Positions 16,346 to 25,564 of a stretch of DNA of 64,000 nt are shown in pieces. The position numbers and the translations under genes are program-made. Origin of the DNA: Pseudomonas hefeiensis. GTDB lineage: Bacteria > Pseudomonadota > Gammaproteobacteria > Pseudomonadales > Pseudomonadaceae. Numbering within the stretch: the first letter of the stretch is position 1; each line of letters begins with the position of its first letter. The stretch lies in NCBI RefSeq assembly GCF_030687835.1, contig NZ_CP117449.1, positions 6,329,001 through 6,393,000 on the forward strand. The letters are read 5' to 3'. The notes under the pieces were generated by a model, which saw only the letters and a list, made by a program, of their open reading frames with translations, was not told where the DNA came from and made no database searches.

Positions 16346-17377
16346 ATGCTGACGATCTACTCAGACGATCACCACCTGCACCACGGACGCTGTGAGTTGA
16401 TGGACGGGCAATTGATGCCCTGCTTTGAAATGCCCTCCCGGGCCGATCATGTGCTGGAGCGGGTCAAGACCCAGGCGTTGGGCCCGGTCGAACCACCCCA
16501 TGATTTCGGCCTCGCGCCGATCCAGCGCATTCACAGCCCGGCGTACCTGGAATTTTTCAAAGGTGCCTGGGATCGCTGGGCTGAGTTCAACCGTGACGGC
16601 GATCTGCTGCCCTACACTTGGCCGGCGCGGACCCTGCGCACGGTCATGCCGACCAGTCTGCACGGCCAGCTCGGTTATTACAGCTTCGACGGCGGCGCGC
16701 CGATCACCGCCGGGACTTGGCAAGCCGCGTACAGCGCCGCTCAGGTCGCCCTCACCGCCCAGGCCGACATCCAGCGCGGCGCCCGCAGTGCCTTTGCGTT
16801 GTGCCGCCCGCCGGGGCACCACGCCGCCGGCGATTTGATGGGCGGTTATTGCTACCTCAACAACGCCGCCATCGCCGCCCAGGCTTTTCTCGACCAGGGT
16901 CATAAGAAAGTCGCGATCCTCGATGTGGATTACCACCACGGCAACGGCACCCAATCGATCTTCTACGAACGTAACGACGTGTTGTTCGCCTCGATCCACG
17001 GCCACCCGGAAGCCGAGTTTCCGTTCTTCCTCGGCTATGCGGACGAGCGCGGCGAAGGCGCCGGTGAAGGCTTCAACTTCAACTACCCTTTGCCGGCTGG
17101 CTCTGGCTGGGACACATGGAGCGCAGCGCTGGAACAGGCGTGCGGCGAAATCCAAAGCTACGACGCCGATGTCATCGTCGTGTCCCTGGGTGTGGACACC
17201 TTCAAGGACGACCCCATCTCGCAATTCAAGCTCGACAGCCCGGATTACCTGGCGATGGGCAAGCGCATCGCCGCGCTCGGCAAGCCAACGCTGTTCGTGA
17301 TGGAAGGCGGTTACGCGGTGGCAGAAATCGGCATCAATGCCGTCAACGTGCTCGAAGGTTTCCAAAGCGCCCAATGA
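16346..17377 (+). CDS. Acetylpolyamine amidohydrolase / histone-deacetylase family
   Basis: Zinc-dependent deacetylase of 343 aa that removes acetyl groups from acetylated polyamines such as acetylputrescine. LCRPPGHHAAGDLMGGYCYLNN holds the catalytic His pair (about residues 157-158). The zinc ligands are in LDVDYHHGNGTQ (about 192-201) and the Asp of SLGVDTFKDDP. GGYAVAE supplies the conserved Tyr. The neighbouring gene, 11 bp downstream, encodes a polyamine-binding protein, the arrangement known for AphA/AphB-type enzymes of P. aeruginosa, so uptake and deacetylation of polyamines are probably coupled. Confidence 0.92.
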   Translation: MLTIYSDDHHLHHGRCELMDGQLMPCFEMPSRADHVLERVKTQALGPVEPPHDFGLAPIQRIHSPAYLEFFKGAWDRWAEFNRDGDLLPYTWPARTLRTVMPTSLHGQLGYYSFDGGAPITAGTWQAAYSAAQVALTAQADIQRGARSAFALCRPPGHHAAGDLMGGYCYLNNAAIAAQAFLDQGHKKVAILDVDYHHGNGTQSIFYERNDVLFASIHGHPEAEFPFFLGYADERGEGAGEGFNFNYPLPAGSGWDTWSAALEQACGEIQSYDADVIVVSLGVDTFKDDPISQFKLDSPDYLAMGKRIAALGKPTLFVMEGGYAVAEIGINAVNVLEGFQSAQ

Positions 17378-17388
17378 GGAATGAAAGC

Positions 17389-18489
17389 ATGAACAGACTC
17401 AAGCGTTTGATGGTTCCCAGCCTGTGCGCCGCGCTGCTGTGCAGTGTTGCCCAGGCCGAAGAGCGTACCCTGCGTGTCTATAACTGGTTCGACTACATCA
17501 CGCCCAAGGCCCTGGACGATTTCAAGGCGCAGAACAGCCAGGTCAAACTGGTCTACGACATCTTCGACACCAACGAAGCCCTGGAGGCCAAGCTGCTGAC
17601 TGGCAACTCCGGCTATGACATGGTGGTGCCGTCCAACGTGTTCCTGGCCAAGCAGATCGAGGCCGGCGTGTTCCAGCCTCTGGACCGTAGCAAACTGCCA
17701 AACTGGAACCACCTCGATCCCAAGCTGATGAAGCTGATCGAAGCCAACGACCCCGGTAACAAATTCGCCGTGCCTTACATGTACGGCACCATCCTGATCG
17801 GCTTCAACCCGGACAAAATCAAAGCCGCCCTGGGCGACAACGCGCCAGTGGACAGCTGGGACCTGATCTTCAAGGAAGAGAACATCAGCAAGCTCAAGCA
17901 GTGCGGCGTGGCGCTGCTCGACTCACCGTCGGAGATCCTGCCCCTGGCCTTGCAGCACCTGGGCCTGGACCCCAACAGCAAGAAGCCGGCGGACTATGCC
18001 AAAGCCGAAGCGCTGCTGATGAAGATCCGCCCGCACATCACCTATTTCCACTCGTCCAAGTACATGGCCGACATCGCCAACGGCGATATCTGTGTGGCGG
18101 TCGGTTACTCCGGCAGCTTCTCCCAGGCGGCCAACCGCGCCAAGGATGCCAAGAACGGCGTGACCGTGGACATGCGCCTGCCCAAGGAAGGTGCGCCGAT
18201 CTGGTTCGACATGCTCGCCATCCCTAAAGGGGCGAAAAACCCGGACGACGCCTACACCTTCATCAACTACTTGCTGCAACCGAAGGTGATCGCGCCGGTC
18301 AGCGATTTTGTCGGTTATCCGAACCCGAACAAGGACGCCACCGAAATGGTCGACCCGGCGATCCGCAGCAACCCCAACCTGTACCCGACCGAGACGGCGA
18401 TGGCCACGCTCTACACCCTGCAACCCTTGCCCAGGGATGCCGAGCGCGCACGCACGCGTGCCTGGACCCGGATCAAATCCGGCCAGTAA
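17389..18489 (+). CDS. Polyamine ABC transporter periplasmic binding protein (PotF/SpuD type)
   Basis: 366 aa with a signal peptide (LMVPSLCAALLCSVAQAEE), then LRVYNWFDYITPKALDDF, GYDMVVPSNVFLAKQI and AVPYMYGTILIGFNPDKI, which are hallmarks of putrescine/spermidine receptors. Binds polyamine in the periplasm. No permease or ATPase gene is adjacent, so it must work with a transporter encoded elsewhere or serve mainly in sensing. Start follows GAGGAATGAAAGC. Same operon as the acetylpolyamine amidohydrolase. Confidence 0.92.
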   Translation: MNRLKRLMVPSLCAALLCSVAQAEERTLRVYNWFDYITPKALDDFKAQNSQVKLVYDIFDTNEALEAKLLTGNSGYDMVVPSNVFLAKQIEAGVFQPLDRSKLPNWNHLDPKLMKLIEANDPGNKFAVPYMYGTILIGFNPDKIKAALGDNAPVDSWDLIFKEENISKLKQCGVALLDSPSEILPLALQHLGLDPNSKKPADYAKAEALLMKIRPHITYFHSSKYMADIANGDICVAVGYSGSFSQAANRAKDAKNGVTVDMRLPKEGAPIWFDMLAIPKGAKNPDDAYTFINYLLQPKVIAPVSDFVGYPNPNKDATEMVDPAIRSNPNLYPTETAMATLYTLQPLPRDAERARTRAWTRIKSGQ

Positions 18490-18497
18490 AGGCCGTT

Positions 18498-18520
18498 GTG
18501 GGAGCAAGCGTTGCTCCCAC
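18498..18520. repeat. Single REP palindrome
   Basis: GTGGGAGCAAGCGTTGCTCCCAC, a lone REP hairpin after the polyamine-binding protein gene. Confidence 0.7.
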
Positions 18521-18575
18521 CTGGTGTTGGCTACATATACATAGTTACCACCTGCGCCGTCCCTTGCCTCTCTAG

Positions 18576-18614
18576 CATGAAAAACCCGAAGCATTTGGCT
18601 TCGGGTTTTTCATG
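18576..18614 (+). terminator. Bidirectional intrinsic terminator
   Basis: Perfect 17-bp stem (CATGAAAAACCCGAAGC and complement) with loop ATTTG. The T run inside the 3' arm makes it work on either strand. It separates the polyamine operon from the giant gene 24 bp downstream. Confidence 0.85.
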
Positions 18615-18637
18615 TATTTCGAGACAGGGACACTCAG

Positions 18638-21600
18638 ATGACACCAGACCCTACCGACACCAACCCGACGTTCAATGCGAGCATCAGGAGTAAGCTGCTC
18701 AACCAGTTGCTCGCAGGCCCCACCTACCCGGAGGTGGCCGCCATGCTCCTGCGCAACGCGCTCAAGAAGCTGTACCCGTCATTGGATCTCGATCCGCATA
18801 CCACCGTCATCGGCGAACCGGCCTGGGACATTGTCGACGACGAGATCGTCGCACGCCCCACCCGTTATGAATCGCTCAGCGATCTGCTCGCCGCACGGGT
18901 GGACCAGAGCAAACCCACGTTGTTGATTGAAGGGCTGCATTACCTGACCCAACTGCCGATCACCGTGCCCGAGGTGCATTTGCCGGTGCGCATCGACCAG
19001 ATCGGACGTTTGATCAACGAACTGGTGCCCGCCATGGTGCCGGCCAGCCAGGAGCAACAACTGGCGTACTGGAACATGCCATTCGGTAATTACGGGCCGC
19101 GCTGGCATGAACTGTCCCACACACTGCGCAAGCTCTGGGACGTCAAGCAGATCGAGGGCTGGACGGCGGCTGAGTGCGACATGGCCCGGCAATTGTTCCT
19201 GTACCCCGACCCACAAGACCGCAAGGACAGCTATGACAGCCACGCGTATCTGGTGGACATCGAGGAGGTCGACGGCGACGAGGTCAACCGCGTTAATGAA
19301 AATTCGCTGGTGGTCCTGATCGGCCTGATTGACAACAAGGAGGTCATCCTTGTGCACTCGTTGCTCAACGGCTACCAGAAGTTCGCTTCACGGCAGGCGT
19401 TGGGACAAGCCCTTTCCGATCACCTGGGGACCTTGGTCCACCCGACGAAGATTCGCTGGCGGCTCTATGAACCCAACGGCAATATTTTCGATAGCAAGGC
19501 CTGCGGGATCATCGCCGTGCAGGTCAAGATCCTTGGCATCCCCACCATCAGTCTGAATCCAACCTTCGCTGAAGACGAACCACCGGCCCCCAGCGGGCTG
19601 GACATAGGACCTAGCGAAAGCTGGTTCCAAAAACAGTTGCCCGAATGGCTGCAGAGCGCACCGATCTCCGACCAGATCCTGTTCGCCCAATACATGAAAA
19701 ACCTCTCGGCGCTGAGCAGCTCCCACGCCGGAAAAACCTACCTGGACGATATTCCCCTCATCAAGAATTATGCGGCGCACGCGCTGAAAACGCAGATGCT
19801 GGCGGACCACCGCGATGCATCGACGCTGGACCCGGAAAAAATCGAGATCGAGATAAAAAGCCCCGTGGTCTGGGGCACCTTCGTTGTGCCCTTCAAGTTG
19901 GATACCACCCGGTTCAACCTCGTCGAACTGGCACTGCAAAACCTGATTGCACTGCCTCCGGGCAACAAAACGGTGGGGGCCCTCGACGCGACCGTGTTGC
20001 CCGCCTGGTTGACGGTGGACTACATCGAGAATCTCATCACGCAGGTCGACATCGGTCGGTTTTATCCCCACCTGATCAAGCAAAAACTGCTCGATGACCC
20101 GGCGGAGTCGAGCCGCCGCGAAAAGCTGTACACCTCGCAATTGCGCATACAGCTGCCCATGCTTGCACTGGAAGGCAAACTCCGTGGGCGGGGCAATATC
20201 GATGAGCGCGGTTGCCGTTATGTCGCGGCACTGTTGGAACCCCAGGAAGCCGACCGCAAGGTAGACGGGCAAACTATCGTCCTGCGCAAACTGGCCTTCG
20301 TGCCCGAACTGCAACTGGGGCTTTCAGAGGACATCGTTGCCAACATGTTCGTGATCGGCCCGCAGACGCCAAGTGCCGGTCCTTGCCTGCTTTATCGACC
20401 ATTGTTTGAACCGCAGCTGTGGCAGTTCCCGTCGTTCAGCAACTTGCTGTACACGATCCGGCAAAACGCCTCTTTGCGCCAATCGGTCCTGGCGTGGCTG
20501 CCCGATGGCGTACGAGAAACCTATGGCCGAGATGTCTTTCCAGGCGCCCTGCCCTCGCCCTGGACCATCGTAGAGTTCGTGGCAGCCCCGCTGGAGTCAT
20601 TGTCCAATAACGGCCCCGTCAGTCTTGGCGGCGAAACCCTGGGCGACGACTTCCTGCCGCTGTTGTTCAGGGCCAATGCCAATGCCTTGGTTACGCTCGC
20701 CGATCATCAGTCGGTCTCCAATCACGAAGGCCGTTGGGAGTCTTTCAAGCAAGCCGGTTGGCTGATTTTCAACCTGGCGTTGCCCTACCTCGGCACTACG
20801 GTGAACACCACGACCTGGCTCTGGCAAATTTTGAACGACCTTGAACAACTGACGCAAAGCAACGAAGAAGCCAACAGCCAGGCCAAGTGGGAACTCTTCG
20901 TCGATGTGTTGTTGAACGTTTCCTTGGGGATTATCCATTACGTCATTGACCGCACCAGGGCCGCCAAAGGTAACCGTCCGACAGAGGCCCCGGAGATTGC
21001 CCCTTCACAAATCCCGGCAGTGCCCAAACCCAAGCTCATTATCGAAACACTCGCGCCGCTCACCCAGACAGAGCTGCCGCAAGAGCACTACGAGGTCATT
21101 CACACCAGCGGCGCCTTGATCGGCAGATCGAGCAAGCGCGCCAATCTCCTGGATAGCTTCAGCATCGCGGCCCCCGACGCCATTGGACAACCCAAGACCG
21201 AAGGCGCGCTCAAGGGCCTCTATGAGAAAGGTGGGAAGTGGTACGCGAAGATGGCGGGAAAATGGTTCGCGGTCACCATTGAGGGCGATCAGGTCTCGAT
21301 CATCGATGGCGCCCGCACCGGCCCTCCGCTGAACCATGATACGCACGGCCAGTGGCAGATCGATACCCGCTTGCGTTTACGCGGCGGCGGATCAAAAGGC
21401 GCCCGGCAGAGGGTCGTCGCCGAGGCACGGCGCCGCAGCGTTGAGCTGCTGGCCGAACTCAACCAGTTTGAAGAACAGAAACCGGTGAACCAGAAGTTGC
21501 TGACCATGGACGCGCAGGAAATGAACCAGGCGTCCGGCGCGGCCCGGCAAACCAAGCGCGAAGCGTATCTGACGACCCTGCAAGCACAGCGAGAAAACTA

Positions 21601-23239
21601 CGAAAAAGCGCTGAGGACCCTGATTGAATGGCCGGTCTTCCAGTCAAGGCCCGACTACCCTCGCGTCAGCCTCGGTTACCTGAACGCACAGGTCAATTTC
21701 ACCTTCGCAGAAATGGATGTATTGCGAGAGCGTTTTACCCCTGCCATTACCGAAGCCATGGGCATGATCACGTCCGAGGTCAAGGTGCTGGAGCAACAAC
21801 ACATCGATGCTGCCAACAGCATGATCAGCGCCGGTGACGACATGATCGAGCGCCTGGACTACATGGAAACACGCTTCTCCAGGCTCAAGGAGATGGGGCG
21901 CGAAGGCTTTGAGTTTGTCCGCCAGTACCGTGGAAAAATGCCGGCCTACAAAAGTGACGATCTGCGGCTTATCCAGCTGGATATGTATCGTCACCTCTGT
22001 TTGTCACTCGAAAGCGTCGAGACAATGCCCGAAGGCTGGGTGGAGATTAACCGAATTGTCGACAACGCTACGATGGCCTTCCAAAGCCTGCGCGACGCCG
22101 TGGATGAGCGAAGCATGATCCGGCTGGATGAGCAGATCGACGCACTCGGCAGCCTGACGGAACAGTTTGCCGCCATCGAGGAACATCTCGACTACATGGG
22201 TCGCGAATACAAGGACAGCGCCAGCCCTGTACAACTCTCTCGCCTGGTCAGGCAGATAGGCGAATGTAGAAAGCGAGCGTTGCACCAGTTGGCGCAAGCC
22301 CTCGATGAGCGAAGCAACCGACGAAGGTCAGGAAGCCCTCATGAGCCACGTCCACGGGCCAGGAAGAAATTCATCAGGGCACGCTTCTGGGGCATCGTCA
22401 GTGGCGAGCCTCGCTTATCGCAGTTGCATGAGGAAACGGATTGGGTCGATGTGAAGCATCCGTTCTCGGACGAAATCATCGTCTCATTCCACCGTAAGGA
22501 AACCGGCGAATGGGTGCCCCATGTGATGTCCGAGGCCGCCCCGCTGGCAGTTCCGTCGCTGGAAACGAGCGTTCGCAAAGGCCAGGCCCTGATCGACGGG
22601 CTGGCAGCGTTCAACGCACAAATTGAAAAAGACCTGAAACAGCCAGGCCGGACACCTGCCGGCATTGCAATGATCCTCAATGCACACGCCAGCAGGATGG
22701 AGAAAGTCGGCATCGCGATCAGGAAGGCACTCGACCAGGCACAAAGCGTTGTCACCAACGAAACGATTGAAACATCAGAGGCGCAGCAGCGCTCGGCCGA
22801 GTCCTTGCGACTGCGCCTCAAGAAAGAATCGAAGACGCTCTATGAACAGGAGTTCGAAACCGTACTGACCATTATCAAACAGAGCCCACCCACCATGAGT
22901 GGCGTGATCTGGCTGAAAGACCGAAACCGGATTTCCATCACCAAACGGATCAACCGACAGCGCGTCAAGGGCCCCTTACATGGTTACCTCGACAGGTATG
23001 AAATCAAGGACAGAAAGACCAGCAAAACGCTCTGGTTCGCCGACTTTCACTACTCCACGAACTGGGTGCCCGCCCGTACGTTCCTTTCGGCACGCCTGAA
23101 AACAGTGGAGCAGGTGGTTTTCGGGTTGGCCGAGGCCTCTACAAAGGGCTTTAGCCAGCGTCAGTTGATCAATCACTACCGTAGCGAAATTGCCGTGGAC
23201 CAGGCCCAGCAGGTGTTTTTCCCAAAAGAGCGGCCATAA
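18638..23239 (+). CDS. Giant protein (1533 aa), dermonecrotic-toxin-domain-like, polymorphic-toxin architecture
   Basis: No signal peptide. The N-terminal about 700 residues resemble the large pseudomonad proteins annotated with a dermonecrotic toxin (DUF6543-type) domain. A hydrophobic stretch lies at about 750-770 (LFVDVLLNVSLGIIHYVI). A beta-rich module at about 859-917 (GKWYAKMAGKWFAV ... QIDTRLRLRGGG) recurs in this family before the variable C-terminus. Residues about 925-1235 are charged, helical and probably coiled coil. The C-terminal 280 residues end in a block with ISITKRINRQRVKGPLHGYL and STNWVPARTFLSARLKTVEQ. No catalytic motif was recognised. Monocistronic, set off by a terminator upstream. 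The toxin role is inferred from architecture only. Confidence 0.6.
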   Translation: MTPDPTDTNPTFNASIRSKLLNQLLAGPTYPEVAAMLLRNALKKLYPSLDLDPHTTVIGEPAWDIVDDEIVARPTRYESLSDLLAARVDQSKPTLLIEGLHYLTQLPITVPEVHLPVRIDQIGRLINELVPAMVPASQEQQLAYWNMPFGNYGPRWHELSHTLRKLWDVKQIEGWTAAECDMARQLFLYPDPQDRKDSYDSHAYLVDIEEVDGDEVNRVNENSLVVLIGLIDNKEVILVHSLLNGYQKFASRQALGQALSDHLGTLVHPTKIRWRLYEPNGNIFDSKACGIIAVQVKILGIPTISLNPTFAEDEPPAPSGLDIGPSESWFQKQLPEWLQSAPISDQILFAQYMKNLSALSSSHAGKTYLDDIPLIKNYAAHALKTQMLADHRDASTLDPEKIEIEIKSPVVWGTFVVPFKLDTTRFNLVELALQNLIALPPGNKTVGALDATVLPAWLTVDYIENLITQVDIGRFYPHLIKQKLLDDPAESSRREKLYTSQLRIQLPMLALEGKLRGRGNIDERGCRYVAALLEPQEADRKVDGQTIVLRKLAFVPELQLGLSEDIVANMFVIGPQTPSAGPCLLYRPLFEPQLWQFPSFSNLLYTIRQNASLRQSVLAWLPDGVRETYGRDVFPGALPSPWTIVEFVAAPLESLSNNGPVSLGGETLGDDFLPLLFRANANALVTLADHQSVSNHEGRWESFKQAGWLIFNLALPYLGTTVNTTTWLWQILNDLEQLTQSNEEANSQAKWELFVDVLLNVSLGIIHYVIDRTRAAKGNRPTEAPEIAPSQIPAVPKPKLIIETLAPLTQTELPQEHYEVIHTSGALIGRSSKRANLLDSFSIAAPDAIGQPKTEGALKGLYEKGGKWYAKMAGKWFAVTIEGDQVSIIDGARTGPPLNHDTHGQWQIDTRLRLRGGGSKGARQRVVAEARRRSVELLAELNQFEEQKPVNQKLLTMDAQEMNQASGAARQTKREAYLTTLQAQRENYEKALRTLIEWPVFQSRPDYPRVSLGYLNAQVNFTFAEMDVLRERFTPAITEAMGMITSEVKVLEQQHIDAANSMISAGDDMIERLDYMETRFSRLKEMGREGFEFVRQYRGKMPAYKSDDLRLIQLDMYRHLCLSLESVETMPEGWVEINRIVDNATMAFQSLRDAVDERSMIRLDEQIDALGSLTEQFAAIEEHLDYMGREYKDSASPVQLSRLVRQIGECRKRALHQLAQALDERSNRRRSGSPHEPRPRARKKFIRARFWGIVSGEPRLSQLHEETDWVDVKHPFSDEIIVSFHRKETGEWVPHVMSEAAPLAVPSLETSVRKGQALIDGLAAFNAQIEKDLKQPGRTPAGIAMILNAHASRMEKVGIAIRKALDQAQSVVTNETIETSEAQQRSAESLRLRLKKESKTLYEQEFETVLTIIKQSPPTMSGVIWLKDRNRISITKRINRQRVKGPLHGYLDRYEIKDRKTSKTLWFADFHYSTNWVPARTFLSARLKTVEQVVFGLAEASTKGFSQRQLINHYRSEIAVDQAQQVFFPKERP

Positions 23240-23275
23240 AGCCAACGCCGCCGCCGATGCCCCGGCGGCGCGCCC

Positions 23276-24820
23276 TCAGGGTTTCCAGGCTTTCGAAAGG
23301 TTCGCCAGCGCGGTGCCAATCGCCGCTGGCGGCACCGCCGCAAACCCCAGCACCAGCCCGGCGCGCACCGGCGTCGGTGTGTTGGGCAACCAATAACTGC
23401 TCAGGCCATTGATTTCCACACCCACATTCGTCGCTTGGGCGATCAGTTCGCGCTCGCGCTCGATGCTCTCTACCGGGACCGTGAGATGCAGCCCGGCCAC
23501 GACAGTGGGCAGTGCACCAACACCCGCAACCGCCTTGGGCCAGCCCGCCAGCAACGCATCACGCCGAACCAGGGCGGCCCTGCGCATACGCCGGATATGC
23601 CGCTGGAAATGCCCGGCGGCCATGAACTCGGCCATCACCGCCTGGGTGCTGACTTCGGAGTGGCGCACGTCCACGGCACGCCGGCGAGAGAAGGCGTTGA
23701 CCAGGCCAGGCGGCAGCACCAGGTAGCCCAGGCGCAGAGCCGGGAACGCCACTTTGCCGAACGTGCCGACGTAAAGCACTCGCCCCTGGCGATCCAGTGC
23801 AGCCAAGGGCGCCAGTGGCGCGCCGCTGTAGCGGTACTCGCCATCGTAGTCATCTTCGACGATCCAGCCGTCGTTGCGTTCGGCCCAGGCCAGCAGTTCC
23901 AGCCGCCGGGGCAGGCTCATGACCACCCCGGTCGGATATTGATGGGACGGTGTGACGTAGGCCAGCCGACAGTGGCTCAACGCACCCAGCGCTGCGCAAT
24001 CCAGGCCGTCGCCATCCACCGGCACGCCTCTGACGTCGGCACCGGCAACGGCGAACGCATGCCCGGCCGCGCGATAGCCGGGATTCTCCACCGCCACGAC
24101 GTCGCCCGGGTCGACCAACAGCTGTGCACAAAGGCTGATGCCCTGCTGCGCGCCACTGGTGATCACAATTTGCTCAGCCGTGCAGTGCAGCCCCCGGGAG
24201 CTGCGCAAATAAGCAGCGATCAGCCCGCGCAAGCGCGCATCCCCTTGGGAATCGCCATAACACAGCTGTTGCAGATCCGGCTTGCGCCAGAAAGCCGCAT
24301 TCAGCTTGGCCCAGACGTCGAAAGGGAACAGATCGAAAGCCGGCACGCCGACCCTGAATGCTCGCGGCGGGCCACTGGGCGGTTGGGGCAAATGGTGGTT
24401 TTCGACGCGGTTCAACGCGTCGCTGTGGATAACTTTACTGGATGGACCCACAGGTAAATCCAGCCAATCTGTGGATAAGGCTGTGGGTAAGCCTGTTGAA
24501 AACCCTGTGGATACTTTTGTGGATATGTTTTTCAGCGGCAGCGCCGACGAGGACAGTTTCGCCACATAAGTACCGTCACCGACCCGTCCTTCGATGAAAC
24601 CCTCGGCGTAGAGCTGGTCGTACGCCCGCACCACGCTGTTGCGCGAAATCGACAAGGCCGCCGCCAGGTCCCGGCTGGCCGGCAGGCGCGTGCCGCTGGC
24701 CAGGCGCCCATCGAGCACACGGGCACGCAAGGCCTGGTAAAGCTGGCGGCTGAGCCCCTGACGGCGGTCCAGCTCGATACCAGCGGGGTTGAACGACAGT
24801 GGCGGCACGGCGTTGTGCAT
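23276..24820 (-). CDS. MocR/PdxR-type regulator (GntR helix-turn-helix + aminotransferase-like domain)
   Basis: 514 aa. The winged helix-turn-helix (LSRQLYQALRARVLDGRL, LPASRDLAAALSISRNSVVRAY) is joined by a roughly 60-residue linker to a fold-type I PLP domain. The PLP lysine is in VGTFGKVAFPALRLGYLV, preceded by EDDYDGEYRYSG and TPSHQYPTG. Members are PLP- or amino-acid-responsive regulators. Divergent from a PaiB-like gene, its likely target. The linker (about residues 98-135, STKVSTGFSTGLPTALSTD) is encoded by near-repeats resembling DnaA boxes. Start at 24820 (GAGGG upstream) rather than the GTG four codons before. Confidence 0.92.
   Translation of the reverse strand: MHNAVPPLSFNPAGIELDRRQGLSRQLYQALRARVLDGRLASGTRLPASRDLAAALSISRNSVVRAYDQLYAEGFIEGRVGDGTYVAKLSSSALPLKNISTKVSTGFSTGLPTALSTDWLDLPVGPSSKVIHSDALNRVENHHLPQPPSGPPRAFRVGVPAFDLFPFDVWAKLNAAFWRKPDLQQLCYGDSQGDARLRGLIAAYLRSSRGLHCTAEQIVITSGAQQGISLCAQLLVDPGDVVAVENPGYRAAGHAFAVAGADVRGVPVDGDGLDCAALGALSHCRLAYVTPSHQYPTGVVMSLPRRLELLAWAERNDGWIVEDDYDGEYRYSGAPLAPLAALDRQGRVLYVGTFGKVAFPALRLGYLVLPPGLVNAFSRRRAVDVRHSEVSTQAVMAEFMAAGHFQRHIRRMRRAALVRRDALLAGWPKAVAGVGALPTVVAGLHLTVPVESIERERELIAQATNVGVEINGLSSYWLPNTPTPVRAGLVLGFAAVPPAAIGTALANLSKAWKP
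24424..24526. repeat. Dodecamer-spaced DnaA-box-like repeats inside the MocR linker
   Basis: Five TGTGGATAA-like 9-mers on the plus strand: perfect at 24424 and 24470, and with one mismatch at 24482 (TGTGGGTAA), 24506 (TGTGGATAC) and 24518 (TGTGGATAT). The last four are spaced 12, 24 and 12 bp. TTATCCACA is the DnaA box consensus. Could equally be an in-frame minisatellite. Confidence 0.6.
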
Positions 24821-24854
24821 GACAGCCCTCACGAATGGACCTATCGAATTGGCC

Positions 24855-24869
24855 GTAAGTGGCTCTTAC
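24855..24869. promoter_or_regulatory. Inverted repeat in the MocR-PaiB divergent gap
   Basis: GTAAG-TGGCT-CTTAC, perfect 5+5+5, flanked by GACCTAT and GACCAAT direct-repeat-like elements. Candidate binding site of the MocR regulator. Confidence 0.4.
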
Positions 24870-24920
24870 AACAGACCAATAGCCTGCCTAGGATGCTCGC
24901 ATTCGCCAAGGAAAATCGTC

Positions 24921-25562
24921 ATGTACAACCCTAAAGCCTTTGCCGTCGAAGACCTGCCTCAACTGCATGCCATGATGGGTGATTGCCGCCTGGCCGTCTT
25001 GATCACTCAAGGTGAACACGGCTTGCAGGCCAGTCATCTGCCGTTGCTACTGGACACGCAACAAGGTCCGAACGGAAGCCTCTACGGCCACATGGCCCGG
25101 GCCAATCCACAATGGCGTGACCTGGAAGCCGGCGCCGAAGCGTTGGTGATTTTTGCTGGGGGCGACGCTTACGTCAGCCCCGGTTTCTACCCCGGCAAGG
25201 CCGAACACGGCAAAGTTGTGCCGACCTGGAACTACCTGGCCGTACACGCCTATGGCCGCGCAGAGGTGTTCAGCGATCCTCATCGCCTGCGTAACCTGGT
25301 GGGCGCCCTGACCGACCGCCACGAAGCTGGCCGCGCCCAGCCCTGGACAATCGATGACGCTCCGGCGCAGTACATCGACAGCATGCTCAAGGCCATCGTC
25401 GGCTTCGCCCTGCCCATCCAGCGCCTGGAAGGCAAGCGCAAACTCAGCCAGAACCGCAGCCCCGCAGACATCAGCGGGGTGCGCAACGGTCTCGCCGCCA
25501 GCCTGGACCCGCAGGACCAGTCGCTCGCACGCCTGATACCTGAACAATCGTCGAAGGAGTGA
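24921..25562 (+). CDS. PaiB-like FMN-binding protein
   Basis: 213-aa cytoplasmic flavin-reductase-like split-barrel protein of the PaiB family. Marks: MYNPKAFAVEDLPQLHAMM at the start, ASHLPLLLD, AYVSPGFYPGK, VPTWNYLAVHAYG and the C-terminal LSQNRSPADISGVRNGL, which is characteristic. PaiB was described as a negative regulator of sporulation and protease genes in Bacillus, acting with the acetyltransferase PaiA. Here a GNAT gene follows after 2 bp, so a PaiA/PaiB-like pair is plausible. Start follows AAGGAAAATCGTC. Biochemical role not established. Confidence 0.88.
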   Translation: MYNPKAFAVEDLPQLHAMMGDCRLAVLITQGEHGLQASHLPLLLDTQQGPNGSLYGHMARANPQWRDLEAGAEALVIFAGGDAYVSPGFYPGKAEHGKVVPTWNYLAVHAYGRAEVFSDPHRLRNLVGALTDRHEAGRAQPWTIDDAPAQYIDSMLKAIVGFALPIQRLEGKRKLSQNRSPADISGVRNGLAASLDPQDQSLARLIPEQSSKE

Positions 25563-25564
25563 AC

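Noticed and set aside
24424..24526. A replication origin
   Set aside because: DnaA-box-like repeats only; there is no dnaA/dnaN nearby, no AT-rich unwinding region, and the stretch is coding.
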